Origin: Spirosoma fluviale
GTDB lineage: Bacteria; Bacteroidota; Bacteroidia; Cytophagales; Cyclobacteriaceae
Length of the DNA stretch: 38,460 nucleotides
Direction: 5' to 3'
NCBI GenBank assembly: GCA_945897085.1
Contig: CAMDEU010000012.1
Location: 1-38,460 of the forward strand
Shown here: in pieces, positions 1 to 7,946 of the stretch
Layout of the letters: every line of letters starts with the position of its first letter
Position numbering within the stretch: the stretch's first letter is position 1
The notes under the pieces: generated by a model
What the model was told of the DNA's origin: nothing
Databases searched by the model: none
The model's input: the letters and a program-made list of their open reading frames with translations, nothing else
Program-made: the position numbers and the translations under genes

Positions 1-138
1 CCGCTAAAAGGCTTTGGGACTGAATCAAACGCGTATCCATTGCTTCGTGCGCTGGTGGATTTTATCTCGGGAATGACCGATAAGTATGCACTCAACCTCT
101 ACCGGCGGGTGAAGGGGATTTCATTTCCAGGAACCTGA
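1..138 (+). CDS. dgt: dGTPase (deoxyguanosinetriphosphate triphosphohydrolase), C-terminal end only
   Basis: Frame 1 is open from the first base to a TGA at 136-138 and gives 45 residues. The tail contains DFISGMTDKYALNLYRR followed by KGIS, which is the characteristic C-terminal segment of the HD-domain dGTP triphosphohydrolase family. Enzymes of this family split dGTP into deoxyguanosine and tripolyphosphate and help control dNTP pools. The HD catalytic motif lies outside the window, so activity cannot be judged. The gene converges on hflX, whose stop lies about 25 bases downstream; no hairpin terminator is obvious in that gap. The identification rests on a short but distinctive tail. Confidence 0.72.
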   Translation, partial: PLKGFGTESNAYPLLRALVDFISGMTDKYALNLYRRVKGISFPGT

Positions 139-162
139 TTGGGTAGCCCTAGGAATTAATTA

Positions 163-1428
163 CTATCCCTCTTCCCAAGATTCGCCCCAGTCTACCACCT
201 GATCTTCCAAGTAGTGGGGGTACAATTTGCGGTGCTGTTTTTTCACCTCCTGAACGAGTGTTTCACGGAATCCTTCTACATTTTCTCCCAGGGAGGCAGA
301 CATAACTACAGGAGTAATTCCATTTTTCTTTTCGAAGGCTTCTGAGAGTGCCTTGAAATCTAGGTAACGGGTTTCTTGAAGCTCGTGCTCACTGATTTGC
401 AACAGCTCCTCTTCGGAAGGCATCTGAAGCACTAGATCTACTTTATTGAATACGAGTAAGATTGGCTTATCTCCCGCTTTAATTTCTTGGAGCGTATGTG
501 TGACTACCTCGATATGATCCTCAAAGGCATGGTGAGATAGATCCACCACATGGACCAATAGGTCTGCTTCCCGAATTTCATCAAGTGTCGATTTGAATGA
601 TTCGATGAGGTGGGAAGGTAATTTTCGAATGAACCCCACCGTATCGGACAGCAGGAAGGGGATGTTTTCTAGGACTACCTTTCGTACTGTGGCATCTACG
701 GTAGCAAAAAGTTTGTTTTCGGCTAGGATATCCGTCTTGGTGATTAGATTCATCAAGGTGGACTTGCCCACATTCGTGTAGCCGACCAAGGCTACGCGCA
801 CAATTCCTTTTCTGCTTTTGCGTTGGGTGACGCCCTGTTTTTCTATTTCTAGCAACTTATCCTTAAGCAAGGATATTTTAGTTCGAATGTCTCGTTTGTC
901 GGTTTCAATTTCCTTTTCTCCTGATCCCCCTCGCGTACCTGTACCGCCTCGTTGCCGCTCCAAGTGGGTCCACATGCGGGTCAATCGGGGCAAGAGATAT
1001 TGGAATCGGGCCAGCTCCACCTGCGTTTTAGCTTGTGCAGACTGGGCTCGCTGCAGGAAGATGTCCAATATGAGCAAGGAGCGGTCGTAGATTTTGACTT
1101 TTATTTCGTCCTCCAAATTTCGCATTTGGGAGGGGCTCAAGTCATCGTCAAAAATCACCATATCCACCGCAAAGTGCTCCACATAGGTTTGGATTTCCTC
1201 TAGTTTCCCTTTGCCCACAAAGGTGCGGATATCGGGCTTGTCCATTTTTTGTTTAAAACGACACACCGTTTTTGCACCTAGCGTCTCAGCGAGAAAGGCC
1301 AGCTCATCTAAATGCTCCTCTACTTCTAGATCGGGTTGTTGTTGTCGCACCAAAGAAACCAGTACCGCAGTTTCTTGTCGTGGGGCGGTATCATGTAGTT
1401 TTTGAAGTTTGCGCGAAAATTTACTCAT
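163..1428 (-). CDS. hflX: GTPase HflX
   Basis: A 421-residue TRAFAC GTPase of the HflX family, which in other bacteria binds the 50S subunit and splits or rescues stalled ribosomes under stress. The N-terminal HflX domain covers roughly residues 20-160, followed by the family's glycine-rich linker (161-170) and a helical region. The GTPase domain shows G1 GYTNVGKS at 216-223, G3 DTVG at 262-265 and G4 NKVD at 328-331. Length matches the family (about 360-430). The start is an ATG at 1426-1428. The gene faces away from rfbC across a 166-base gap. No upstream hfq is present, unlike the enterobacterial hfq-hflX arrangement. Confidence 0.96.
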   Translation of the reverse strand: MSKFSRKLQKLHDTAPRQETAVLVSLVRQQQPDLEVEEHLDELAFLAETLGAKTVCRFKQKMDKPDIRTFVGKGKLEEIQTYVEHFAVDMVIFDDDLSPSQMRNLEDEIKVKIYDRSLLILDIFLQRAQSAQAKTQVELARFQYLLPRLTRMWTHLERQRGGTGTRGGSGEKEIETDKRDIRTKISLLKDKLLEIEKQGVTQRKSRKGIVRVALVGYTNVGKSTLMNLITKTDILAENKLFATVDATVRKVVLENIPFLLSDTVGFIRKLPSHLIESFKSTLDEIREADLLVHVVDLSHHAFEDHIEVVTHTLQEIKAGDKPILLVFNKVDLVLQMPSEEELLQISEHELQETRYLDFKALSEAFEKKNGITPVVMSASLGENVEGFRETLVQEVKKQHRKLYPHYLEDQVVDWGESWEEG

Positions 1429-1594
1429 GAATAGAAATCAGGTAAAGGATAGGCGCAATGCCTAGCGAACTAGACTTCTGTAGCTTGTTCAATGCATTGC
1501 GTCCCCAAATTTGAGCATAATTCCTTAGATTAGATTAGGATACTCTCTTAGGGAGTGGTTATTTTGCTGTTGAAAGCAAAAATTAACCGCCCCA

Positions 1595-2149
1595 ATGGCA
1601 GAAATAAAGCAAACTTCCCTACCTGGTGTACTCGAGATTTTCCCCCGTGTTTTTCCAGACAGTAGGGGTTATTTTTTTGAATCCTTTCGCCAAGATTGGT
1701 TGGACAAAATGGGAGTTCATGAATCTTGGGTTCAAGACAATCAATCTTTTTCTCAAAAGGGAACTGTGAGAGGGATTCATTTCCAGCAGGGTGAACATGC
1801 GCAAGCCAAGCTGGTACGTGTCATTGCTGGAAAAGTGCTGGATGTAGCGGTGGATCTTCGAAAGAGATCTTCAACTTTTGGACAGGTGTATTCCACCATT
1901 TTAGATGCCGAAAAAAACAACCTATTGTACCTTCCAGCAGGTTTTGGACATGGATTTTCAGTCTTGGAAGATGCTGTATTTGTTTACAAATGCTCCAATT
2001 ATTACGACAAGGCTTCCGAAGGCGGAGTTCTTTGGTCTGATCCCGCCTTGGCTATTGACTGGATGGTGGCGGAGCCAATCGTATCTGAAAAAGACCAGAT
2101 CCTGCCTACACTGGCAGCATTTGTTGAAGCGTTTCAAGGAGGGTTATAA
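1595..2149 (+). CDS. rfbC: dTDP-4-dehydrorhamnose 3,5-epimerase
   Basis: A 184-residue cupin-fold epimerase that converts dTDP-4-keto-6-deoxyglucose to dTDP-4-keto-L-rhamnose in dTDP-rhamnose synthesis in the cytosol. The active-site stretch RGIHFQ places the catalytic histidine at residue 62. DVAVDLR (83-89), the STFG segment, PAGFGHGF (114-121) and the YKCSNYY tyrosines (131 onward) are all in family order. Length is typical (about 180-190). The usual partners rfbA, rfbB and rfbD are absent here; the next gene, 36 bases on, is a generic sugar-nucleotide epimerase/SDR. A neighbouring specificity such as another deoxysugar 3,5-epimerase cannot be excluded. Confidence 0.93.
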   Translation: MAEIKQTSLPGVLEIFPRVFPDSRGYFFESFRQDWLDKMGVHESWVQDNQSFSQKGTVRGIHFQQGEHAQAKLVRVIAGKVLDVAVDLRKRSSTFGQVYSTILDAEKNNLLYLPAGFGHGFSVLEDAVFVYKCSNYYDKASEGGVLWSDPALAIDWMVAEPIVSEKDQILPTLAAFVEAFQGGL

Positions 2150-2185
2150 ATTCGTAGGACTTAATTAGGTCTAGAGAAACTGACA

Positions 2186-3148
2186 ATGAACATTCTGATC
2201 ACGGGAGTAACTGGGCTATTTGGCAGTGAGCTTGCTAGGGAATTCAGCACCCTGGGGAATATTCATGGTCTGAGGCGCGCGAGCTCTGATCTCGGAGCAG
2301 TGGATCTAGAGGGACTAGCTATTCACTGGCATGAAGGGGATGTGTTGGATTTTAATTCCCTATTAGAAGCCGTGGAGGGGATGGATGTTGTAATCCATGC
2401 AGCAGGAAAAGTTTCCTTTTTGCCCCAAGACGAGCGCACACTTTTTCAAGTAAATCATCTAGGTACGGTCAATGTGGTGAATGCACTCCTGGCAACGGGT
2501 GTTTCCAAGCTGGTGTATATCAGCTCAGTTGCAGCCTTGGGGCAGGTTCCTGACCAAGAGGAATACGATGAAAAATCCGTTTGGGTAGATGTCCCAGGCC
2601 ATACTCCCTACGCCTTGTCCAAATACTTGGCAGAATTGGAAGTTTGGCGTGGAGAGCAAGAGGGCTTGGAGGTTTTGGTCGTCAACCCCTCCGTGATTTT
2701 AGGCAAGGTTGCCTACGAGCGAAGTAGCGGGGGCTTGTATCAAATGGTATTGAAGGGGACTGTTTTCTTTCCTGCTGGCAATCTCAATTACATTGATGTA
2801 CGGGATGCGGCGGAAATTACGCGTGCCCTGGTTGAAAAAAATGCTTGGGGAGAACGATTTATTTTGTCCAAGGAAAGCAGGTCCTATGACTTGTTTTTTC
2901 AGCAGGCTGCTCAGGTTTTGGGAGGAGCTCCACCGAAAAATAAGCTATCCAACTCGGCCATTTCTTGGGGATTCCCAATTCTGAAGGTCATGTCTTGGTT
3001 GGTTGGTAAAAAGCTGCCATTCACGGCCCAAGTGGCTAAAAATGCGCAGCGCAAAACCCACTTCAGCAATCAAAAGGTGGCCCGCTACCTAAACTTTCAC
3101 TATCGCGAATTGCAGGATACCTTGGAATGGGCAAAAACAAATCGATAA
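2186..3148 (+). CDS. NAD(P)-dependent epimerase/dehydratase (extended SDR)
   Basis: A 320-residue extended short-chain dehydrogenase. The Rossmann motif GVTGLFG sits at residues 7-13, the downstream HAAG at 71-74, and the catalytic triad candidates are the serines at 113-114 with Tyr142 and Lys146 (YALSK). The C-terminal half is variable, as in dihydroflavonol-4-reductase-like and sugar-nucleotide epimerases, so the substrate is not readable from sequence. It follows rfbC by 36 bases in the same direction and probably shares its transcript, which suggests but does not prove a nucleotide-sugar role. A 145-base AT-rich gap separates it from the TPR gene. Confidence 0.88.
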   Translation: MNILITGVTGLFGSELAREFSTLGNIHGLRRASSDLGAVDLEGLAIHWHEGDVLDFNSLLEAVEGMDVVIHAAGKVSFLPQDERTLFQVNHLGTVNVVNALLATGVSKLVYISSVAALGQVPDQEEYDEKSVWVDVPGHTPYALSKYLAELEVWRGEQEGLEVLVVNPSVILGKVAYERSSGGLYQMVLKGTVFFPAGNLNYIDVRDAAEITRALVEKNAWGERFILSKESRSYDLFFQQAAQVLGGAPPKNKLSNSAISWGFPILKVMSWLVGKKLPFTAQVAKNAQRKTHFSNQKVARYLNFHYRELQDTLEWAKTNR

Positions 3149-3293
3149 AACTTATTTTCTGTCTCCAGCGTTGAAGATGAAAAGGTTTTAAGAAAAATTC
3201 ACCTACTGATAATTTTAAAATCACGAAAAAATCACATTTGAATTTTCGAAAAACCAAAAATTTGGTAACTTAAATGAATCTTAGCACTACCGA

Positions 3294-4715
3294 ATGACCG
3301 GAGATCACGACCAAGACTGGGAAGAAGACAAAAAGCTCGTCGAGCGATTTGAAGATTCACTGAAGTCCAACATGGACCTGTATTTCGAAGAAGAGGAATT
3401 GGAGGATATTATCCGATTTTACTTTGATCAACAAAAATTTTTAAAGGCGCTTCGTGCGTCCGAATACGCCTTGGAGAAATTCCCCTTCTCTGTAGAAATA
3501 CGTCTTCAGAAAGCCCAATGCCTTATTTTTAACGATGAGCTGGATGAAGGCCTAGAGATTTTGGAGCAGCTAAATAATCTTTCTCCAAACAACGAGGATA
3601 TTGTTTTGGCCTTGGCCAACGCCCAGATTTTGGCAGGCAACTTTCAGGAAGGCATCGACTTGTTGGAAAATTACTTGCCGATGGCAGAGGATAAGGCGGA
3701 GGTCTTTTATTCCTTGGGAAATCTGTTCCGAGCCAAGGGAGACAATACCAAAGCAAGTTATTACTTTAAGGAGGCGGTGAAAAAACGAATCAACCACGAG
3801 GATGCCCTCTTTCAGCTGGCCATGATCACCGAAGAGGAAGGTTCCTTTGATGAGATCTTGGACTTTTACCAGGAATTTATCGATCAGGACCCCTATTCTG
3901 CGGGCGCTTGGTACAATCTGGGTGTAGTATACAATCGCTTGGGGAGATTTGAGGATGCGATTAAAGCCTATGAATATGCCTTAATAATTGACGATGCCTT
4001 TGCTTCAGCCCATTTCAATATGGGAAATTCGATGATGAATACCCTCAATTTTGAAGGGGCTTTGGAAGCTTACCAAAACACGATCAACTGTGAAGGGGCC
4101 AATGCAGAGAATTGCTGCTACATGGGTGCGGCATACGAAAAGCTAGGCAAGGTAGACGATGCCTTTACCTACTTTAAAAAGTCTGCCAAACTGGATGAAG
4201 AATACGACGATGCCTGGTTTGGGCTCGGAATGTGTATGCTGAAAAAGGAAAAATTCTTTGAGGCCATTCACTATTTCAAGAAAGCCATCCATCTCAACAA
4301 GGACAATGCAAACTATTGGGTAGGATTGGCAGATGCCGAGTTTAACTTAGGAAATTTGCAGGCAAGTTCAGATGCCTACGAAGAGGCGATCAACTTGGAG
4401 CCCGGAATCATGGAGGCCTATGTCAACTTATCCATTATTTATTTTGATCAGAATCTATTTGAGGAGGCTATCGATGTGGTCCGTGAAGGGATTGAAGAGT
4501 TGCCAGAGGAATCAGAGTTGTATTACCGCTTGGTAGTTTACCTGATCAAAATGGGGAAATACAAGGAAGCCTTCACATATTTAGAAAATGCATTAACTTT
4601 GGACTTTGATAGGCATGCATTACTATATGAGTTAATGCCAGAATTGAAAAAACAAAAGGCTGTTTTCAAAATAATTGCCCAGTTTCGGGACGAAAATCCC
4701 CGCTCAACACCTTAA
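3294..4715 (+). CDS. Cytosolic tetratricopeptide-repeat protein
   Basis: A 473-residue protein with no signal peptide and a strongly acidic N-terminus. It consists almost entirely of tandem TPR units of about 34 residues, visible as recurring A-W/Y-x-x-L/M-G followed by G-x-x-x-x-A and A-x-x-L. Such proteins act as protein-protein interaction scaffolds; no catalytic domain is visible. The ATG at 3294 is preferred because the nearby upstream ATG at 3274 reads into a stop after seven codons. comA begins 10 bases after the stop, so the two are probably cotranscribed. Similar TPR proteins are common in Bacteroidota, but I cannot assign a specific partner. Confidence 0.88.
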   Translation: MTGDHDQDWEEDKKLVERFEDSLKSNMDLYFEEEELEDIIRFYFDQQKFLKALRASEYALEKFPFSVEIRLQKAQCLIFNDELDEGLEILEQLNNLSPNNEDIVLALANAQILAGNFQEGIDLLENYLPMAEDKAEVFYSLGNLFRAKGDNTKASYYFKEAVKKRINHEDALFQLAMITEEEGSFDEILDFYQEFIDQDPYSAGAWYNLGVVYNRLGRFEDAIKAYEYALIIDDAFASAHFNMGNSMMNTLNFEGALEAYQNTINCEGANAENCCYMGAAYEKLGKVDDAFTYFKKSAKLDEEYDDAWFGLGMCMLKKEKFFEAIHYFKKAIHLNKDNANYWVGLADAEFNLGNLQASSDAYEEAINLEPGIMEAYVNLSIIYFDQNLFEEAIDVVREGIEELPEESELYYRLVVYLIKMGKYKEAFTYLENALTLDFDRHALLYELMPELKKQKAVFKIIAQFRDENPRSTP

Positions 4716-4725
4716 AACCTAGCAA

Positions 4726-5496
4726 ATGAATTACGTACTGAAGAATCTGCCTTTACGGACTGAAAAGCCTCGTAACACGGGTCTTACTATGGCTATGGAC
4801 AAAGGACTTAGCTTACGCGAAACAGAAGACTTTGTAGATAGCTGTGCGGATTATGTGGATATCGCGAAGTTTGGATGGGCCACCTCCTATGTCACCAAGC
4901 ACCTAAAAGAAAAAATTGCCGTTTACCAATCCGCTGGAATTCCAGTCTATTTTGGAGGGACCTTGTTTGAAGCCTTTATCGTCAGGGGTCAATTTGACGA
5001 TTATCGCAAATTGATCGACACCTTTGGCCTTACCTTTGCAGAAGTGTCAGACGGGTCGATCTCCCTCAACCACGACAAAAAATGTGAATACATTCAGACC
5101 CTTTCCAAACAGGTGACGGTACTTTCGGAAGTGGGATCTAAAGATGCTGCTAAAATCATTCCTCCTTACAAGTGGATCGAGCAGATGCAAACCGAGCTAA
5201 GCGCAGGAGCTTGGAAAGTAATTGGCGAAGCGCGTGAAGGAGGAAATGTAGGGCTTTTCCGCGATTCTGGAGAAGTACGTCAAGGTCTCGTGGAGGAAAT
5301 TTTAACGCAAGTACCGGAAGAAAAAATCATCTGGGAAGCCCCTCAAAAATCCCAGCAAGTTTGGTTTATCAAGCTGCTTGGAGCCAATGTCAACTTGGGC
5401 AACATCAGCCCTGCTGAAATAATTCCATTGGAAACTATCCGACTGGGCCTTCGTGGAGATACTTTTGACCACTTTCTTGGGGAAATTAAATTGTAA
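4726..5496 (+). CDS. comA: Phosphosulfolactate synthase (ComA family)
   Basis: A 256-residue TIM-barrel protein of the ComA family (PF02679). ComA adds sulfite to phosphoenolpyruvate to give (R)-2-phospho-3-sulfolactate, the first step of coenzyme M synthesis in methanogens. Family motifs seen in order are KFGWATSY, GGTLFE, EVSDGSISL, LSEVGSKD, EAREGGNVGLF and LGANVNLGNI, followed by LGLRGDT near the end. Length is as expected (about 250-260). The start ATG lies 10 bases after the TPR stop, and a clear hairpin terminator follows. A bacteroidotal host does not make coenzyme M for methanogenesis, so a role in sulfolactate/cysteate supply for sulfonolipids is an attractive but untested inference. 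Confidence 0.9.
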   Translation: MNYVLKNLPLRTEKPRNTGLTMAMDKGLSLRETEDFVDSCADYVDIAKFGWATSYVTKHLKEKIAVYQSAGIPVYFGGTLFEAFIVRGQFDDYRKLIDTFGLTFAEVSDGSISLNHDKKCEYIQTLSKQVTVLSEVGSKDAAKIIPPYKWIEQMQTELSAGAWKVIGEAREGGNVGLFRDSGEVRQGLVEEILTQVPEEKIIWEAPQKSQQVWFIKLLGANVNLGNISPAEIIPLETIRLGLRGDTFDHFLGEIKL

Positions 5497-5503
5497 TTAA
5501 TTT

Positions 5504-5534
5504 GGCTGAAAGTCGTCTTTCAGCCTTTCTTTTT
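5504..5534 (+). terminator. Rho-independent terminator after comA
   Basis: A perfect 9-bp stem GGCTGAAAG/CTTTCAGCC closes on the tetraloop TCGT and is followed by a T-rich run (5526-5534). It sits 8 bases after the comA stop and 5 bases before the DUF368 start, so it separates the two transcription units. Confidence 0.9.
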
Positions 5535-5538
5535 CAGT

Positions 5539-6474
5539 ATGGATACAGTTAAAAAATACGGCCTTACCTATCTCAAAGGACTGGCCATGGGGGCCGCAGA
5601 TATCGTTCCTGGCGTTTCTGGAGGATCAATTGCACTTATCGCGGGAATCTACCAGGTTCTCTTGGATAGCATAAATGCCTTTAATTTCAACAACTTGTTA
5701 TTGTTGAAATCCTTTCGAATCAAGGAATTCTATCTCCGCGTCAAAGGCAACTTTCTATTGAGTCTTTTGACAGGGATCATGACGAGTATCTTTACGCTTT
5801 CCGGACTGATTACCTACTTGATGGAGGAGCACCCCATTCCACTCTGGTCCTTTTTCTCTGGATTGATTTTGATCTCTGCCTTTCTGATTTTGAAAGAAAT
5901 AAAGAAATGGAATTTGGGAGTTGTTTTAGCAATTGCTGCGGGTACCGCCTTTGCTTGGTGGGTGACCAATTTGCCTCCAACCACCACCCCTGACGACTAT
6001 TGGTTTACTTTTGTGGCAGGAGCTATTGCCATTTGTGCCATGATTTTGCCCGGCATCAGCGGGAGTTTTATCCTGTTGATTCTAGGCCAATACGAGCGGA
6101 TCCTTCAGGCTGTATTGGATAGAGATTTTTTGACACTTGCCCTTTTTGCCTCAGGATGTTTGGTCGGAATTCTCTCCTTTAGCAGAGTAGTGTCCTACTT
6201 GCTTCGAAAATTCCATACGGCCACCATCGGTCTACTCTCTGGTTTTATGCTGGGTTCTGTCAACGAACTATGGCCTTGGAAGCTGGTGACTTCTTGGCGA
6301 ACTTCCTCAAGCGGCAAGGAAGTCCCCTTTCTTTCCGAAAATATTCTTCCGAGTACCTTTGCGGAGCAAGTGGGAGAGTTGCCTCAGGTAGAATGGGCCA
6401 TTGGCGCCTTCCTTTTTGGGATTGGGCTCGTTATTTTTATTGAATGGCTCGCAAGTAAATTGCAGCAAGGGTGA
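5539..6474 (+). CDS. popT: DUF368 membrane protein, PopT-type polyprenyl-phosphate transporter
   Basis: A 311-residue polytopic inner-membrane protein of the DUF368 family. The two family signature repeats are clear: ADIVPGVSGGSIALIAGIY near residue 20 and ILPGISGSFILLILGQY near 177, matching an inverted-repeat transporter fold. DUF368 proteins (PopT) have been shown in other bacteria to return undecaprenyl phosphate across the membrane for envelope polymer synthesis. About eight hydrophobic segments can be read. It has little room for a leader after the comA terminator. Its stop overlaps the GTG start of aroE (GTGA), implying translational coupling. The transporter function is inferred from the family. 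Confidence 0.88.
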   Translation: MDTVKKYGLTYLKGLAMGAADIVPGVSGGSIALIAGIYQVLLDSINAFNFNNLLLLKSFRIKEFYLRVKGNFLLSLLTGIMTSIFTLSGLITYLMEEHPIPLWSFFSGLILISAFLILKEIKKWNLGVVLAIAAGTAFAWWVTNLPPTTTPDDYWFTFVAGAIAICAMILPGISGSFILLILGQYERILQAVLDRDFLTLALFASGCLVGILSFSRVVSYLLRKFHTATIGLLSGFMLGSVNELWPWKLVTSWRTSSSGKEVPFLSENILPSTFAEQVGELPQVEWAIGAFLFGIGLVIFIEWLASKLQQG

Positions 6475-7208
6475 GAAAATTTGGCTTGATCGGCTTTCCT
6501 TTGGGGCACTCCTTTTCCAAGAAATATTTTACGGAGAAGTTTACTCGCGAAGGAATTCAGGGATGCCAATTTGAGCTTTACCCAATAGCGCGTATTCAAG
6601 AATTCCCCCAGCTCTTTGATCGAGAGTCTAGCTTGGAAGGACTTGCGGTAACTATACCTTACAAGGAACAAGTAATTCCCTACCTAGATGGCTTGGACCC
6701 AGCCTGTGCCCAAATTGGAGCAGTCAATTGCATCCGTATCCGAGATGGGAAAAAGATCGGCTTCAACACGGATTACTTGGGATTTAAGCAATCCCTTCGG
6801 TTCTGGCTAGGCACGGAAATTCCCAATGCCCTAGTATTGGGTACAGGTGGAGCTTCCAAGGCGGTACAGCAAGCCCTCCGAGACTTAGGCGTTTCCTTTC
6901 GGATTGTCTCTAGGAGCCAAAAGGAAGGGCAGCTTACCTATGCGGACCTGAAGGATCAACCTGAGTGGCTGGCTTCCCATTCGTTGATTATCAATACCAC
7001 CCCACTGGGCACCTATCCTCAGGTGGAAGACATGCCAAACATCCCGCTTGAGCAGCTCCATGCGGGACATCGGATCTATGATTTGGTGTACAATCCTTCG
7101 ATCACTCGGCTCATGCAGGAATGCATTGCTCGAGGCGGAACCGCTAAAAATGGGCAAGACATGCTCGAACTGCAGGCCGAAGCTGCTTGGGATATCTGGA
7201 ATAGTTAA
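6471..7208 (+). CDS. aroE: Shikimate dehydrogenase
   Basis: A 245-residue NADPH-dependent reductase converting 3-dehydroshikimate to shikimate in aromatic amino-acid and folate precursor synthesis. The substrate-binding domain carries GHSFSK (12-17), the catalytic Lys65 in TIPYK, Asn86 in GAVNCI and Asp101 in GFNTDYLGF. The dinucleotide motif GTGGASKAV and the later NTTPLG and YDLVYNP segments are present. At 245 residues it is slightly shorter than the E. coli enzyme (272), as usual in Bacteroidota. The start is GTG at 6471, overlapping the DUF368 stop; no better in-frame ATG exists without losing the N-terminal GFPLGHS motif. Confidence 0.95.
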   Translation: MRKFGLIGFPLGHSFSKKYFTEKFTREGIQGCQFELYPIARIQEFPQLFDRESSLEGLAVTIPYKEQVIPYLDGLDPACAQIGAVNCIRIRDGKKIGFNTDYLGFKQSLRFWLGTEIPNALVLGTGGASKAVQQALRDLGVSFRIVSRSQKEGQLTYADLKDQPEWLASHSLIINTTPLGTYPQVEDMPNIPLEQLHAGHRIYDLVYNPSITRLMQECIARGGTAKNGQDMLELQAEAAWDIWNS

Positions 7209-7309
7209 TCCCCTTAGGCTTCTCCAACACCTTTTTTCGCCTGATTCGGAGTTAATTTTAGCACCCCTGTCTACTTGCTTGTTCCTTCGGAAATGTGGAG
7301 GTTTGGCTC

Positions 7310-7891
7310 ATGGAAAATTTGAACCAATCTCGCTGTCCCTGGTGCCTAGGCTTTCCAGAATACATCACCTACCACGATCAGGAGTGGGGCGTACCTGTGT
7401 ATGAGGACCGAACACACTTTGAATTTTTAGTTTTGGAAAGCGCCCAAGCAGGACTCAGCTGGGCGACTATTCTAAAAAAACGCGCCGGATACAGAAGGGC
7501 TTTTGCAGACTTTGACTACCTGCAGGTAGCCCAATTTCCAGAATCATATGTGGAAGAGTTGTTTCAAGATAAAGGCATCGTACGAAATGTATTGAAGATT
7601 CGTGCTGCGATCAACAACGCGAGACGCTTTCAGGAGGTCCAAGCGGAGTTTGGTACCTTCAATGCTTACATCTGGGGGTTTGTCGGGGGAAAGCCCATTC
7701 AAAACAAAATTTCTTCAGGGGACCCTTACCCTGCTACCTCCACCGAGTCGGATCGCCTAGCCAAAGACATGAAAAAACGAGGCTTTAAATTTTTGGGAAG
7801 TACCATTCTTTACGCACACCTGCAGGCCACGGGATTAGTGAATGACCACTTGGTTACTTGTTTTCGCCACCGAGAAGTAGCGGTAGGGTAA
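7310..7891 (+). CDS. tag: DNA-3-methyladenine glycosylase I
   Basis: A 193-residue base-excision repair enzyme of the Tag family that removes 3-methyladenine from alkylated DNA. The structural zinc ligands match E. coli Tag in spacing: Cys9 and His22 near the N-terminus (HDQEWG), and the NDHLVTC segment near the C-terminus with His and Cys four residues apart. The central AGLSWATILKKR region and the tryptophan-rich core are typical. I chose the ATG at 7310 over an in-frame GTG at 7295, because homologues begin a few residues before RCPWC and a GGAGG sequence (7297-7301) is well placed for it. The gap from aroE is about 100 bases. Confidence 0.94.
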   Translation: MENLNQSRCPWCLGFPEYITYHDQEWGVPVYEDRTHFEFLVLESAQAGLSWATILKKRAGYRRAFADFDYLQVAQFPESYVEELFQDKGIVRNVLKIRAAINNARRFQEVQAEFGTFNAYIWGFVGGKPIQNKISSGDPYPATSTESDRLAKDMKKRGFKFLGSTILYAHLQATGLVNDHLVTCFRHREVAVG

Positions 7892-7930
7892 AAAAAAGGG
7901 AGGCTAGCGAACTAACCTCCCTTTTTTATT
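7892..7930. terminator. Bidirectional terminator between tag and nhaD
   Basis: A run of A, then GGGAGG-c-TAG, a CGAA loop, CTA-a-CCTCCC and a run of T. The stem is nearly perfect and flanked by A and T tracts, so it can end transcripts from both converging genes. Confidence 0.9.
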
Positions 7931-7946
7931 TTAAGCTATGCGAATC

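Noticed and set aside
1454-1501. 8-bp inverted repeat CGCAATGC/GCATTGCG upstream of hflX
   Set aside because: Short arms with a 32-base loop are expected by chance in an intergenic region; no further support.
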